A stretch of 64,000 nt of DNA from Amanita rubescens. Lineage: Eukaryota > Basidiomycota > Agaricomycetes > Agaricales > Amanitaceae. Under the pieces are notes generated by a model. That model searched no databases. It worked only from the letters and a program-made list of their open reading frames with translations, and was not told the DNA's origin. A program made the translations under genes and the position numbers. Shown one piece after another: positions 44,397-56,011 of this stretch (positions within the stretch are counted from its first letter, which is position 1; each line of letters opens with the position of its first letter). The stretch lies in NCBI GenBank assembly GCA_015039365.1, contig WION01000051.1:62001-126000 (forward strand), given 5' to 3'.

Positions 44397-47300
44397 ATGG
44401 CACCTGGAAGGCCCCTTGGGAGTAAAAACATGCCAGGACATTCTGCTGGAGGCTCTAGGGCCAATTCTGGCAGGAAACCAGCACAGAGAGCACAGTCCAC
44501 TGATAATGCACCATCTGCTGTGCCATCTGTGCCATCTGTAAGATCTAGCACATTGGACACAGGTAAGAAGTGATCCAAAAGCTTTCTGATAAAGTGTCTA
44601 AATTATTTCCAGGATCAACTATTGTTTCTGGACATGGGAATCAGCAAAAGCTGTTTTCAATCTTCAGTATGTACTTTATTTCTGAATTTTCTTATGTTAA
44701 TTGGACTACATTGCAGACAGGATTCCAGGGTATGCCTTTAACTTACCTTCTCAATTTCCACTCTATCATACAATTTTTTATATTTAGCCCTCCAAGAAAT
44801 GTCCTATCTGAGCAGGACATTGCCAATGCAACTCTGGGTGACATGGTGACTGACTCTATGATTGATGACCTCAATCTTGAACAGCCATTTACATTTCTTG
44901 ATCCAGACCCCAGTTCAGAGTCTAATAATGAATGGGATGACATTTTTGAGAGTGCTGATGATCCTGTTAATGATGATTTGGAGTTTCATGATGATGCTTT
45001 GCCTGCCACAGGTGTTGTGGCAGCCTATCTTGGATCTGTAAAGGATAAAATTGCTCGTGAAATGTCTGGAAATGGTACTCCACTGTGTTATCAAAGTGGC
45101 ACATTCTGGATTTTGCCCAAGGATGGTTATTTTGCAATGAGCTCTCTTAGAGCATCAGAGGGCTTAACACCAGAATCCCTCTATTATCCCAGAGTATTTG
45201 TGTGGTTACCACATCTGTTGGATAGAAGGAAGTTGACTTGCCAAAATGCTACCTGCCACTACTACAAGGATAAAGATCATCCCCTAACTATCAAGGGTTG
45301 GAACAGTGATCCTGTGGCACACCATGTTGTTGATCTGAAAGACAGTTATTATATTATTACTCAGCGTTTTCGCTGTAGAAAGACTGATTCATCTTGTCCA
45401 ACTGGTTGTGGGAGAACAGTTAACCTGTATGACCCTGATATTTTGGAGCAGCTGGATCCTAGCCTTGTGGATGAATTTCCAGCCTTTTTAACACATCGGA
45501 GTGGAATTGATAAAACCTTGATGACTCTCATTTGTGCTAGTAGTGCACACCGGGTTAGTTCTAATGCATGGTCAAAGATTTTACAAGAGCTTCATGTCCG
45601 TGAGGATGATCTCAGAGAGTTGAAATACTTGCATATTATTACAGCCCACATTAATGATATGGAGAGAATAGGTTCTGCAGTCAAAACATTTACACCATTT
45701 TCTGGGTTTCATGATCAATCTGGTTATAGTGGGTTTTCTCCATCAAGGTGGTACATTAAAAATGTTCATATGGACTATATGGAACACATCCGCCCAATCT
45801 TGGATCAGTGTATGTCTGCACTGTCTGGGCATATCTTGAAATGGGATCACAGTTTCAAATTGCCCAAATATATGATGAAATTGGAAGGCACACAAATGTT
45901 CACAGCACTCTTTACTGTTGTTAATGAGTGGGAGCAAATTAGATATCAAGCATTTGTGCCTACCAAATCACTTGTGCATCTTTGTGCTGGACTAGAGGCA
46001 ATAATTGTATCACTCAAACAACATGGTCTTCCTGAGCCTGTTTTAGGATTCACAGATGTTGTAGCTCAGGGTATTGGAACATTTGTTGCTTGCATGCCAT
46101 CACTGGGAGAAAATGTTACACCTGTGCAGCTTGACCAATTTGCTGATCTACCACTATTGTCACTGCCAGACACTGTTTCAATCCACACTCTTGGAAGCCA
46201 TCATGAAATACAGAGTGCTTGTTTGAATATTTTGCAACAGTTGGAAAATGATAAAAGTACTTTGCACATTGGATTTGATATGGAGTGGGAGTTTACAACT
46301 GGCTTGAGTGGCACAGGTCCTCAGAAGACAGCATTGGTTCAGATTGCATTATCAACTGCTGTCTACTTGTTACAGGTTTATCATCTACAGAGATTGCCTA
46401 GTTCTCTCAAAACAATTCTCCATTCCACTCAAATAATAAAGGTTGGGCGTAATGTTGGTGCTGACTTGGCAAAATTGGCTCGAGATTTCCCTGATTTTAC
46501 CCTTCCTGCAAGGAAAGGAAGAACATATCTTGGTATTATTGAGCTTGGAAAGCTGGCAGCAGAGAAGAATGCAGTCTCTAGTGCAAATGCATCCCTGAAT
46601 GTGATTACAGCAGCAACATTGGGGTGCTATCTATCAAAAGAATGTAGGACAAGTGAATGGAGTCTGTCTGCTCTAACAGATGATCAGAAACACTATGCAG
46701 CCTTAGATGCACATGTTGCACTTCAGATTTTTGATGTCCTCAGAAATAGTGACACAGTTGGTCAACCTTTGTCAGCTGCAACACAAGTTGGACAGCTTGT
46801 TAGCTTATATGTGCAGAGACATGAAGTTGCACATGGTGAAATTGTTGCACAGCCTGGAAAATATGACATATTAGTTGGCCAGGAGAAAAACCCAGTTTCA
46901 ATTGGTGTCTCTACAACAAAAACCAGAGCACTAATCAAAATCACAGAAGTGCTTGCACCAAATTGTGTTATTGCCTGCCATCGTCAATCCCTGAAGGATA
47001 TCCAAGGGAGTCAGGATACTTTTATGGTTGTTGTAAGCATTAGTGCACTCCACACTTGTTGTAATAACAGTGGGACATTGGATGTCACTTTTTCAATTCC
47101 TGAGCAGAGGAATATCAGTCAGCTGAGTGTAATAAGACCAACACAGGACATAGTGGCCAATACTGGAGATGGTGCAGAGAGTAGCACTTTTTCTGCTTCA
47201 CATCTTGCATGTGATGACTCTGACTCTGACTCTGATTCTGATTCTGATGATATTGAAACTAATATTGAATCTGTGATTCAGAATCCAGCAGGATATATTC

Positions 47301-48229
47301 AGGAAAATACTGGAGAAATTCCATCTCGCATCTTGGCTGATTGCTTTCATGTCATTGACAGAGTCTGCAGAACCATTTCACACAAACATTCTGCTCTTTG
47401 CAAGTTTGCAGCTGCATTCAGTGATACTTTGCTTGTACCTGACAAGGATGATAGAGATATAGTTGAGTCAGTGTTGAGAAAGAAGGGAGAATCATGGGAA
47501 AAAATCAAGTCAAAATCTCCTGCTTGGTTGTGGAAGAGGGTTCGACGCTTTGTACCTCAGAAGGATGTGCTGTATATTCTGTTGAAAGAGCTTTTTGAAT
47601 CATGGGCATCCATCAAGTGCACTGTTACTGGTCAAAAGTTGTTCAATGATGAAACACATAGGAAGGCACAGAGTGTTTTAGTTGAGGTACAGAAAGGGTG
47701 GATTTCTGATCCTACTTTCATGTCAGTTTATATGAAAATTGGTGTTGATAAGGATGGGCTCTATTTGTATCATTGCATCAGGGGAACAAACTCAGTAGAA
47801 GGGGCAGTGCATAATCCTATACGACGCAATTTTGCAGCCTTGCATGCATCACCAGCATTAGCTGATGCTCTTATTGCTGATTTCCGCCATCGCCACAATG
47901 TAGACTGTGGGTCTGCCAATAAATATGGTGTACAATATGGTGGACATTATGACCCATGGCTTGATCATGAAATTTTCAAGCTAAGGGAAGACATTCCCTG
48001 GACTAGCAGACCAGCATCTACACTTATGATATCTGATACTGATCCATTGGACTTTGGACCTACAGCAGAACAGTTTGGGATTACGAGCATACCTCCAGAG
48101 ACTCATATCAATTGCAACTTTCTTGGAGGAGATCTTGACACACAAACATTGGTTGAACCATACACAACAAAGTTGCACCTTTCAAGGCTTCATGGGAGTT
48201 GGAAAGATGTATATGCATTCCTTGCTAAA

Positions 48230-48414
48230 TGTAACGGATATTATCCGTTATGTGTTGGTTATCTTGTGTACACCCGGACTACACTGAATCGACTTGTATA
48301 TTCGTGTAGTAGGTAGTTGTAAAGATGCCTATATACAGTGCCAAACACGAGTATATACTGTATTGTTTGTACATATTATCTCTGACTTCCTGTAACGGAA
48401 ATATACCCGTTACA
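48230..48414 (-). repeat. 3' LTR of hairpin-rich element
   Basis: 185 bp. Begins with a perfect hairpin TAACGGATA-T-TATCCGTTA (48232-48250) and ends TAACGGAAATATACCCGTTA. One C/T difference from the partner is seen near the right end (CCCGTTACA against CCCATTACA), so insertion is young. Confidence 0.92.
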
Positions 48415-49794
48415 CTCTCCCCCACCAGACTGCCCTGCAGTCTCAAGTTCGAAGTGAAGGTGCATGAAAATATGCTCCTGATCCCTCCCCCACCAGATTC
48501 ACGTGTACGTGAATCACTAGCAGAGAAGAAAGAAAAAATTTGGTGGCGGACCAAATTCTTTCTTAATGAATATTAGATCTTCCTTGGAAGGCGATCTTGG
48601 TTACTTAATGGCCTTGGGATAGGCCAATTTTGCAGCTGTCCTGGTGAGGTCAGCTCCCCATACTCTCCCCTACCCACCACACCTGCGGGGTGCAAAGGAC
48701 GTGTATCAAAGTAGGTTAAACCTTCAAGGTGAAGGTTTTAGTGGGAGAATATTGAAAAAATTGAAAAAAATGTGGTTTCTACGACTCGTAAAACCCACAC
48801 TTCTTTATTCGAGGTTGAGGGATAGACATGGGGGTCTATCCCTTACAGAAACAAACATATTTGACTATGTTCGTGAGGAGCAAAGGCCTACTCCGTGTTT
48901 GACGAGCAGGCACGTCGAAATTAGACGTGCCTTCCTGTTAAGGAAGGTTGTCACGGTTGTGACCAGTTGAACTTAGTGCGAACTAAGTAGCCGCGTGGTC
49001 TAATGGGCGATAGTATGGCTTCCCGGTTGGATGTAGACAAAGATGAGATGCTTTGGGTGAGAGAGAGAGATCTGAACACATTTCGCGCTCCATTTAGTTG
49101 AGCATGAGTACCGGCTCAAGGGCGCGAGCCGGAAGGCCGCGGTCATGTGACACGTGCCTAGGACGCATCAGACTTCGTTTATCGCCAGCCCTTAGCGATA
49201 ATGCCACGAGAAGATCTCCATCAACGAGATCTATGGAGAACGGCTTTAAAGCCGTTCTGAAATCCTTCATCGCACCACGGAGATCCAGGAGAGGCGAGGG
49301 GAGCAATAACAGCTGCGTGAGGGCAGCAGCAGGGATAAGGTAAGTCCTCGTCTTCTACTTCTGCGCTTGTTGCTCAACTCGACACTGTTATCGCTTCAAG
49401 AAGACAAGAGCACGGCTCAGGTACTCAAGACCGGTCCTCGGATCACCAAGGTCTGGACATTTGGCCTCTCCTATCTGCTACACGATGACGAAGGCTAGTA
49501 CTCGGAAGAGAGTTCTTATAATGATTCCAGAGGGAGCCTATCGTGCTCTCTCTTGTGTTAGGCCCCGAAACGAATCGGAAACAACTCGTCCTGAGTCCCT
49601 TCCCCTCCGAATGAAAGGCTTAAGATCAGCTTGCTAGCCGATCTAGGGAGCTGTATGAAACAGCACGAACAGGATTATAGACAGGGTTTTGAATCCCGTC
49701 TGCAGCGGCTTAAGATTAGGTGAGTTGTCGAGCAACTCAAATGTATTAACATAATAGAGCCTTATTCACATAGTATTTACAGGCTCAGACCAGC
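48415..49794 (-). other. Non-coding 3' region of hairpin-rich element
   Basis: 1.38 kb between the end of the giant ORF and the 3' LTR. No credible ORF. Perfect short hairpins are frequent: GATTCACGT-ACGTGAATC (48496-48515), GGGATAGAC-GTCTATCCC (48819-48842), an 11-bp palindrome AGAACGGCTTT-AAAGCCGTTCT (49237-49258) and others. Confidence 0.6.
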
Positions 49795-52700
49795 TTAAGA
49801 GCCGATCTCAAGAGCTGCGCGAAGACAGCGGAAGACGGGGGCCAAGCGCGCGTTACTACGCGAGCAGCTCAACCCTCGTCTAAGTTCGAAAATACCAACG
49901 ACTCCATTTATAAGTCGTCGTAAAGCTGCCCAATCGGGTGGCTTAAGAACTCGCGCAATGCGTGGGTTACACATCCCCAGTGAGCGCGTAGATGGCGAAA
50001 TAGGCGGCGCGAACGCTGCCTTGGCTGATAGTAAGTGCTTCGTAGCACTTGAGCTAACAGTTTTGCTAACAATGCTCCTATTGCGTCGTTCAGGCTCAAA
50101 TGCAACGTTTGGTGGCTTGAAACGCGCTCGCCACTCGAGTTCGATACTCAGGATGCGAGAAGCAGATTCCCGAATTACGTTGGGTTTCGAGACTGGCAAT
50201 AGCATGCCAGTCTTAGTTTCGGGTGGGTGCATTCCATCACCCGGAAAACTCGATGAGCTAACAACCTTACAAGGCCGTAGCTTACAGTCTTCATCATCCG
50301 AAGACTTCGTAACAAGTCCGTCAAGTTCAAGACTCGACCGACTGGAAGGAACAGTCTGCTGCGAAACAGCAGACTCGGAGGGCAGACGTGGTAAAGGGGC
50401 AGATTCAGATGAACAGAGCAGCATAGGGGCTGCATGTAGCACGGCTAAGACGGGCGACAAATTCGTGACCGTAAAACGGATCTTTTTGCAGCTGTGGATT
50501 GGCAGGCTGCTGCACTGTGGTGATCCATCCTTGGGCAGAGATCGGAAGAGCCTAGAGCTCTCGGGACAAGCACAAGGTGAGCGTGGTTTCCCGCTCGCCT
50601 TCAACTCATTTACGACGTCTATTAGCCTACGACGTCGAATCTCTTCGTCAGTCTCGGATTCCCGGAACTTGTTAGGTGGACCCTTGTGGCTGCAACGTTC
50701 GAACTCGTCGCATGCGGAAGAGCGACCATTCAGTCGTTCTTTGACGTACGTGGCAGCTCTATCTAGCCACGTTCTTTTCCCGTCTTTGGAAAGGGCGCCC
50801 GCAGGCACAGACTGCTTTTGGGCAGTCTCGGAACTTGGCGAGTGCAATCTGTCACTCGCTATTAGTGTCTCACAGACAATGTCTAGATCACATCGTCTTG
50901 GTACCGTATTAATAGGTGACATGGGCTCCGCTGTAGGCAGACGAGGGTTTGCAGTTTGCACGGGAATGACGAGCGATGGGGCGGAAGCGCAAACGGGTAA
51001 CGTGGGGGCTACCGAGGCCTCAGGTGAAAACTCTCCCTCATTCTTCCTTAGTATACTGATAACGGCATCACAGGCTCGCCGTTCCTCCCCTTCTTTCAAA
51101 GAAGAAAGGACAAGGGCTTGCTCAACAGCAGGCCCTGCAGCACTGTTAGAACGCTCATCGGAGCGTCCTTGAGCACCCGCGGATGGCGCTTTATCCGACC
51201 GCGTTGAAGCAACTTCATGAGAGACTCGAGAGGGAGTCTCAGGTTTGAGGTGAGTCATTACGCTCACCACTCGATGCGTATTGACTACTCCCAGCATGCG
51301 TCGCGTCGAATTCATCGGAAAGGACGGAGTAGCCCCATCTTTGAAATAACGGGCATGAGGGGCCCGTAGAGAGGGAACAGGCAAGGATCTACGCAGCGTT
51401 GAGACTGCGTTGGTAAAAGGTGAGCGTTCAGCAGCACCCAAACCCTTCCCTGCTCTAATGTTGACCTTGTCCACGGAATGTTTCGCAGACTCGCGGTTCT
51501 CGCAACGCTTGGATGACGACAAAAAAGTCACATTCAGAACAGCCTTAATAGGCTGTTCTTGAGCCTTAGCGTGTACGCTGAGGCTGAACGAAGGCTTTGA
51601 GACTAGCGTTACTACTCTAATCTTGGATTCGGGCGATTGCGTTCCAACACCCAGATTGTTCGGTGAGTTAGTGACCTTATTATGTCGCCACTCGCAGTCT
51701 CCTTCACCAGAAGACTTCGTAAGAAAACCGCTGAGTTCTGAACTCAGCAGACTGGACGGAAGGGCCTGCGACAGGAAGGCAGGCAAGAGAGCAAACGGCG
51801 TGAGGGCCGCCGAGGTAACAGGTGAGTGCAGACATGCACTCCTCATTTCAGTTTTACTGACAACTTTCCAAGACACAGGCTGTCCTTCATCAGGCCCAGG
51901 AGCCCATTCGTTCTTAAGAACCCGAGGAGCTATGACCGACTCCTCCAAGACTGAATCCTCAGTCTTTAGACACTCGTCAGAGCATCTGATTGCTTCGACA
52001 GCTTGTCCAAGCTGTCGTGGCTTCAAATCCCGACCATCCGTGACCGAGGTCCCAAGACTCGAGTCAGGCAACTCAAGAGTAGCCTCTGGCGATGAATGAG
52101 AGAGCTTGACGCCCTTTGTACGACATGGGGACAAGGTGAGCGTTGTTCTCGCCTCCAACCTTGCTCTGATGACATCTGTTTCTAGACGTCGCGACTCGAT
52201 TGCTGTTGATGTAATCTCCATACGCTTATCGGGAGGTCCTTTGGAACCGTAACGAGGAAACTCGTCAGGCATGGAAGAGCGACGTTTGATACGCTCTTGA
52301 ATATATGCAGCAGCTCTCTTGAGCTGCCCTTCCCCTTCAACGGAAAAGGGAACGGTGGAAACGATAGCCCGCTTTCGAGTGGTCTCGAGACTACGTGAGT
52401 GTGATGAACACACTTCCGAAGTCTTACAGACGACACTAACATCATGTCGTCTAGATAACTCCTCAACAGGCGGTATGTATTTGTCTGAAAACAGACGAAG
52501 AGGTACGTCTCGCACGGGAGTGAAGGACGAGGCATCGGGAGTGGAGACCGATTGTACAGGAACAACCGGGACTTCACTGGGTGAGGATGCTTCCTCCTCC
52601 TTCTGCTCGTTGATAACGGCAGCATTACAGGCTTGCCGTCCCTTCCCCACTTTGGTTGAATGAGAAAAAGCCAGGGCTTGCTCAACGGCATACCCTTCCT

Positions 52701-53050
52701 CAAGGTTAGAACATTCGGCGAGTGGTTTATCAGACCGCGGAACTGTGGTCTTCGATGAGACTCTCGTGAGAGTCTTTACCTCTTGGTCAGTGCCAATACT
52801 TGCCAAACGTCCGTTATTGACAACACCCAATGTGACAGGTGTCGAAACTTCGAAAGAGGATGATACGATCCCCTCCACAAAGGGACGGTTGTAAGGCGTC
52901 AAGATCGGGAAAGTTTGCACGGATTCGAGCAGCAAGAGGGTTGCGTTGTCGAAAGGTGAGTGTGTTTCCTCCATTGTTCCTTTTATCTTACTGACGACGG
53001 TGTCAGGAACCCGTCGTCTCTCCCCCATCTCGGATGAAAGGGAGGACATC
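49795..53050 (-). CDS. Giant modular ORF, C-terminal 1,084 codons
   Basis: Unrecognised protein, rich in Ser, Pro, Thr and charged residues. It contains at least two tandem copies of a module of roughly 350-450 residues. Shared landmarks are NTHRVV...ETPSRVS, GPAVEQAL, RRACDAVI, RRCDLDIVCET, RAATYVKERLNGRSSACDEF...HKGPPNK against RAAAYIQERIKRRSSMPDEF...SKGPPDK, LVTKSS..DC against FLTKSS..DC, and SVHAKAQEQ. No transmembrane segment or signal peptide stands out. Reading frame is continuous with the upstream 609 codons once the 744-bp MITE and its 8-bp TSD are discounted (752 bp, in register). A 404-codon ORF on the opposite strand is probably a shadow created by the hairpins. Function unknown; an atypical Gag or a passenger protein are possible. 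Confidence 0.6.
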
Positions 53051-53794
53051 TAGTGTTCTAAAGTCCGGTTGTGCAACCGGAAAAAGACCGGGACCGGACT
53101 GGACCAAATTCGGTTGCAACCGAACTTCAGTTGCCGGTTTTGGCAATTCCGAGATGCAATCGGTTTCGGTCCGGGTTTTTTGGCCAGAAGTGAAAGACCG
53201 GTTGGCAACCGGTTGCAACCGGTCTTTTACAGAAACCGTTGGGAGGTGTGGAGGGGTGGATTGGCCAGTGGGGACTCGGATGATGCTGCTAAAATTAGAA
53301 ATTATTCTAATTTTAGCAGTGTCATCCAACTGCCCTTTCATGCATCCACCTATATAACCCTTCGTACACAACTATTGTGAGGGTTGGAGGGTGGATTCGC
53401 CAATGGGGACTTGGATAACATTGCTAAAATTAGAAATTTCCTTGAACAAATTGCTGAGACATATCAATGACATCACTTTAGTCTAATTTTAGCAACGACA
53501 TCCAACTGCCCATTTTCGCATCCACCCATTCAACCACTTGTATTAATGTAGTAAATGTCAAATCTTGAAAAATTACATATCCAATGTCCATAACATAGCT
53601 TATCTGGTGGTCTAGGATGTTATCTATGTATATTTCAAAATTTTCAGTATTACATAAGCGGTTTTGGGCAAAAACCGGTTGCAACCGGTTGCAAGACCAG
53701 CCTGCCTTACTGCAGGACCGGTTTTCACCGGTTTCGGTCCGGTTGCACCAAAAATAGCGCAAAAAACCGGACTGAACCGGACTTTCGAACACTA
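53051..53794. mobile_element. hAT MITE with 8-bp TSD inside giant ORF
   Basis: 744 bp. Ends TAGTGTTCTAAAGTCCGGTT and, read inward, TAGTGTTCGAAAGTCCGGTT. Perfect 8-bp TSD AGGACATC (53043-53050, 53795-53802). The interior is dense in AACCGG/CCGGTT motifs. It inserted after the host LTR element was assembled. Confidence 0.94.
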
Positions 53795-53802
53795 AGGACA
53801 TC

Positions 53803-55628
53803 AGGGCTTGCTTGATAGCTGGCCCTCTATTGACATTAGAGCGCTTGTTGGAGCGTCCTTCAACACCTGCAATCGGTGTTTTACCAATCCGCGGGTTCAC
53901 GGCTTTTGACGAGACTCTCGAACAAGTCTCATCATGATGGTGAGCGTCTACTTTCACCATGCGACGCGTATTGACTATATTTGGCGCATGCCGCATCGAA
54001 ACCATCTGGAGAGACATAGCAATCCTGTCGTTGGGCTTATTGACAGGAGGGGCCCGCGGAATAAAGGAAACGGGCGTAGAGTTTCGTGACGTGGAGATTG
54101 CGTTCCTCGAAGGTGAGAGCCAGCTGCTCGACTTTGGCGTTGTACTCATTACAACACTGAGGTTGCGTCGTTCCGAAATCGCAGGAGAAGGCGTTTCATA
54201 CCGCGGCGAAGAAGGTTTTCGGAAGACTCGAGGAGTCTCATCCTGACGGTGAGTCGTATCGTTTACTACTCGACGCGTGTTGACACCGATAGGCGTACGT
54301 TGCATTGGGATCACCCGGGGGGATAGAGGAACTCCATCCTTGGAAGAAGAGGCAGGCAGGGCCCGTATATACGAGACGGGCATGGACTTTGGCGGCGTGG
54401 GGGCTGCTTCGGCTACAGGTGAGTGCTTAACTGCACTCATTCGCTTCTCCAAGCTGACTTCTCCCTTTCCAGCAGGTGATCTCTCGGGCATTCGAGCAAT
54501 TCCGCACGTGGAAGGCGCAGGAGCCGAGACATCCGGGCCAAACAGCTTTAAGTCAATGTGGGGACTTCCTTTCGGGGATTCTCTATCTAGAACGGTCTCA
54601 ATAGACTGTTCTTGAGCCTTTGCGTGCACGCTAAGGCTTGGTGAAGGCCAGGAGATGGCTGAATCCATCTCGGGAATCGACTTGAGGGCGTTATGACTCG
54701 TTAAAGTGGATTTACGAGCTGAAGGAGGCTCTCGGGCGAATCTCGGAGCACTCAACTCAAGTCCTTGAGGCGCAGGCAAGTGGTCCGGCTTTGCAGAGCT
54801 CAGAACTGCCATACAACGAGTCAATTGCACTCGTTCGGCTGAATTCTGAGTCTTGGTGGCTGAGACTCTCAGACTGGCCACGGACGTCACTCGTGGACGG
54901 GTTCTTTCACCGAGGTTTGACTGCAACGGCCCAGAGAGAACGGACGGCCGTAACGGACTCAATGGCGATCTCTCAGCCATCACCTTCCCCGGTTCAGAAA
55001 AGGAGTCAGAGAACGTTGGCTTCGCGGGTTTCAAGTCGGAGAAAGAGCTTCCTTTCTGTTGCTCTTCGGTTAGAACAGTCTTCTGAGGCTGTTCTCGAAT
55101 GAAAACGGATGCGCCAGGCATTGGACTCAGGTGGCAGGACGTAAACGAGGACTTGAGCTCCTCGCGCGTCTTCGCTAACTCGGATCTCAACTCGTCTTGG
55201 CGTTTTATGAACTCATCCAGCATGTCATCTAAAAGACGGGAGGCTTGTGGGCTATCCCGTTTGCGTGATCCATGAGTACCCTGTTTCAATGGGTTCTGAG
55301 TGATGGAAGAACGAGCGCTTGACTGCTCTCGTTCTGGTGTGAACCATCCGGCTTTGAGCATGAGCTCAATTCCGATCTCGCAATTGTCGCGCTGGTCAGG
55401 TAAGACCAAGTCCAGCATTCGGCGTGCGGACTTGTAGGTGATTGACGTGTCGCGTGATAAGCAACGCGTAAGTGTTTCGGCTGCGCACCAGGCTGCGCGC
55501 AAGTTGTCCGGGACCCAATGAGGGCCTGGATACTTAAGTGTCGGAGACCTGGGAGGGTCTTTCAGATTGTACGAGCCTTGAAAGGCTCGTTGAGTGTAAA
55601 GCCTCGTGTATTGAGGCTCGTCGAGCAT
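53803..55628 (-). CDS. Giant modular ORF, N-terminal 609 codons
   Basis: Begins MLDEPQYTRLYTQRAFQGSY about 200 bp inside the minus-strand 5' LTR. The first 150 residues look folded and helical (WVPDNLRAAWCAAETLTRCL, RRMLDLVLPDQRDNCEIGIE) and lead to a charged coiled-coil-like stretch, LDEFIKRQDELRSELAKTRE. From there the sequence is Ser/Pro-rich and starts the repeated modules: SVHAKAQEQSIETVL, then VNTRRVV...HRQDETPRV and VNTRRMV...HHHDETCSRVS. It runs into the MITE at 53802 after GPAIKQAL and continues beyond it in register. The apparent extra codons to 53478 belong to the MITE. No relative recognised. Confidence 0.6.
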
Positions 55629-55826
55629 TAAGAATACTCGGGTATTTCGGAATGTGTTTTATGCGTTCTGGTTGAGAGTCTACGTGTGTAGACTTGGTTT
55701 AGGTGTTTAGAAGTCTCGGGAGACTTCTTAGAGTGTCGCGGCCGGGGCTGCAACACTGTACTCGTGTTTGTAATCGATAAAAAGGCTCCTGTAAAGGGCC
55801 TACTACACTTCGAGAGTGTAAAAAAG

Positions 55827-56011
55827 TGTAACGGATATTATCCGTTATGTGTTGGTTATCTTGTGTACACCCGGACTACACTGAATCGACTTGTATATTC
55901 GTGTAGTAGGTAGTTGTAAAGATGCCTATATACAGTGCCAAACACGAGTATATACTGTATTGTTTGTACATATTATCTCTGACTTCCTGTAACGGAAATA
56001 TACCCATTACA
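55827..56011 (-). repeat. 5' LTR of hairpin-rich element
   Basis: 185 bp. In minus orientation it has TATATAGG followed by CCTACTACAC, which is complementary to GTGTAGTAGG about 18 nt inside the element (plus strand 55799-55808), a possible self-priming pair of 10 nt. Confidence 0.9.

Larger units (their letters stand above)
48230..56011 (-). mobile_element. LTR element with one giant repetitive ORF and dense hairpins
   Basis: Two 185-bp LTRs (48230-48414, 55827-56011; TGTAACGG...GTTACA) and a perfect 5-bp TSD CTAAA (48225-48229, 56012-56016). A polypurine tract (minus strand GTGGGGGAGAG, 48415-48425) sits directly before the left LTR, so the element is transcribed right to left. Internal sequence holds a ~1,690-codon ORF (55628 to 49795) and about 1.4 kb of non-coding DNA, but no gag, protease, RT, RNase H or integrase motif. 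A 744-bp MITE interrupts the ORF. Short inverted repeats occur throughout. It must depend on enzymes from another element. Confidence 0.85.

Noticed and set aside
49958..51172. 404-codon ORF on the plus strand opposite the giant ORF
   Set aside because: The minus-strand frame is far longer, is in register across the MITE, and agrees with the polypurine tract and LTR orientation. The dense hairpins make the two strands similar in composition, which explains a long shadow frame.
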